Below are positions 63,761 through 64,000 of a stretch of DNA of 64,000 bases, piece after piece. A program made the position numbers and the translations under genes. How positions within the stretch are numbered: position 1 is the first letter of the stretch; every line of letters starts with the position of its first letter. Source of the stretch: Osedax fenrisi (taxonomy: Eukaryota > Annelida > Polychaeta > Sabellida > Siboglinidae); assembly GCA_964019155.1 (NCBI GenBank), contig OZ025241.1, positions 27,476,559-27,540,558 on the forward strand, given 5' to 3'. The notes under the pieces were generated by a model. The model had not been told where the DNA came from. It searched no databases and saw only the letters and a list, made by a program, of their open reading frames with translations.

Positions 63761-63769
63761 ATAATATTT

Positions 63770-63890
63770 AATTGAATTATTATTTACTCTGGCCAAACAC
63801 CTCGAAAGTCAATCTGGCTATTTTGTTTAGCCATTTTTGTTAAAAATTACATTTTTTTTGCAATAATAAATTATCCTTATCCTTATCCTA
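63770..63890 (+). mobile_element. Possible LINE 3' end
   Basis: CTGGCTATTTTGTTTAGCC, then AATAATAAATT and a (ATCCTT)3 tail, the type of short repeat tail left by non-LTR elements. The 400 bp before it are C-rich like the other LINE sense strands but hold no clear motif. Confidence 0.35.
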
Positions 63891-64000
63891 TATACGGGAT
63901 CACATATGTAAATAAACAACGTCGTAAACCTCCCTATTAGATAGCATTCCAATAGAGTATGCGCTACGTGTTCTGCATATCTCTACTATAATTAACCTGC

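Overview
This is intergenic and intronic DNA from a very AT-rich eukaryote, most likely an invertebrate animal. The evidence is spliced genes with GT..AG introns, exons of balanced base composition set in introns that are mostly A+T, dozens of (TA)n tracts, a tRNA-derived SINE family, several non-LTR retrotransposon relics and many short terminal-inverted-repeat elements. I see no bacterial, viral or organellar genes. I cannot name the species.

Two protein genes can be rebuilt, both on the + strand. Gene A (1464..15597) has nine exons whose phases all fit. Together they give a 400-residue protein that I do not recognise, with a charged, probably coiled-coil segment encoded by exon 2. The second gene is myo-inositol oxygenase (MIOX). 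Seven exons between 40975 and 46359 give 276 residues with all six iron ligands and the substrate-contact residues. A TATA box and a six-codon first exon at 23234..23298 are a plausible start for it, which would make intron 1 about 17.7 kb long.

The remaining DNA, region by region: 1-15.6 kb, gene A with its promoter, LINE relics in introns 1 and 4, and two copies of a ~930-bp inverted-repeat element; 15.6-22.4 kb, gene A 3' flank, SINEs, a G-rich strand domain and a LINE tail; 22.4-23.4 kb, a GC-richer block that I read as the MIOX promoter; 23.4-40.9 kb, the putative MIOX intron 1, holding a hAT-like MITE with a perfect 8-bp target duplication, two satellite-like arrays, a TTAA MITE nested in a larger palindrome, three copies of a ~450-bp MITE, a GC-rich hairpin and a run of ~600-bp repeats; 41-46.4 kb, the MIOX body; 46.4-64 kb, a gene-poor stretch with two more copies of the ~930-bp family, large perfect palindromes, a CR1/L2-like reverse transcriptase relic, a 248-bp foldback element and a possible promoter with paired MEF2-type sites.

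The observations I rate highest are: (1) the introns of both genes use 5' splice sites with T at +3 (GTT..) at 12 of 15 donors, unlike the usual GTA/GTG; (2) a ~930-bp transposon family has changed the same short motif at nearly all of its sites in one copy, as if it had followed a different binding protein; (3) several long perfect palindromes have no spacer at all.
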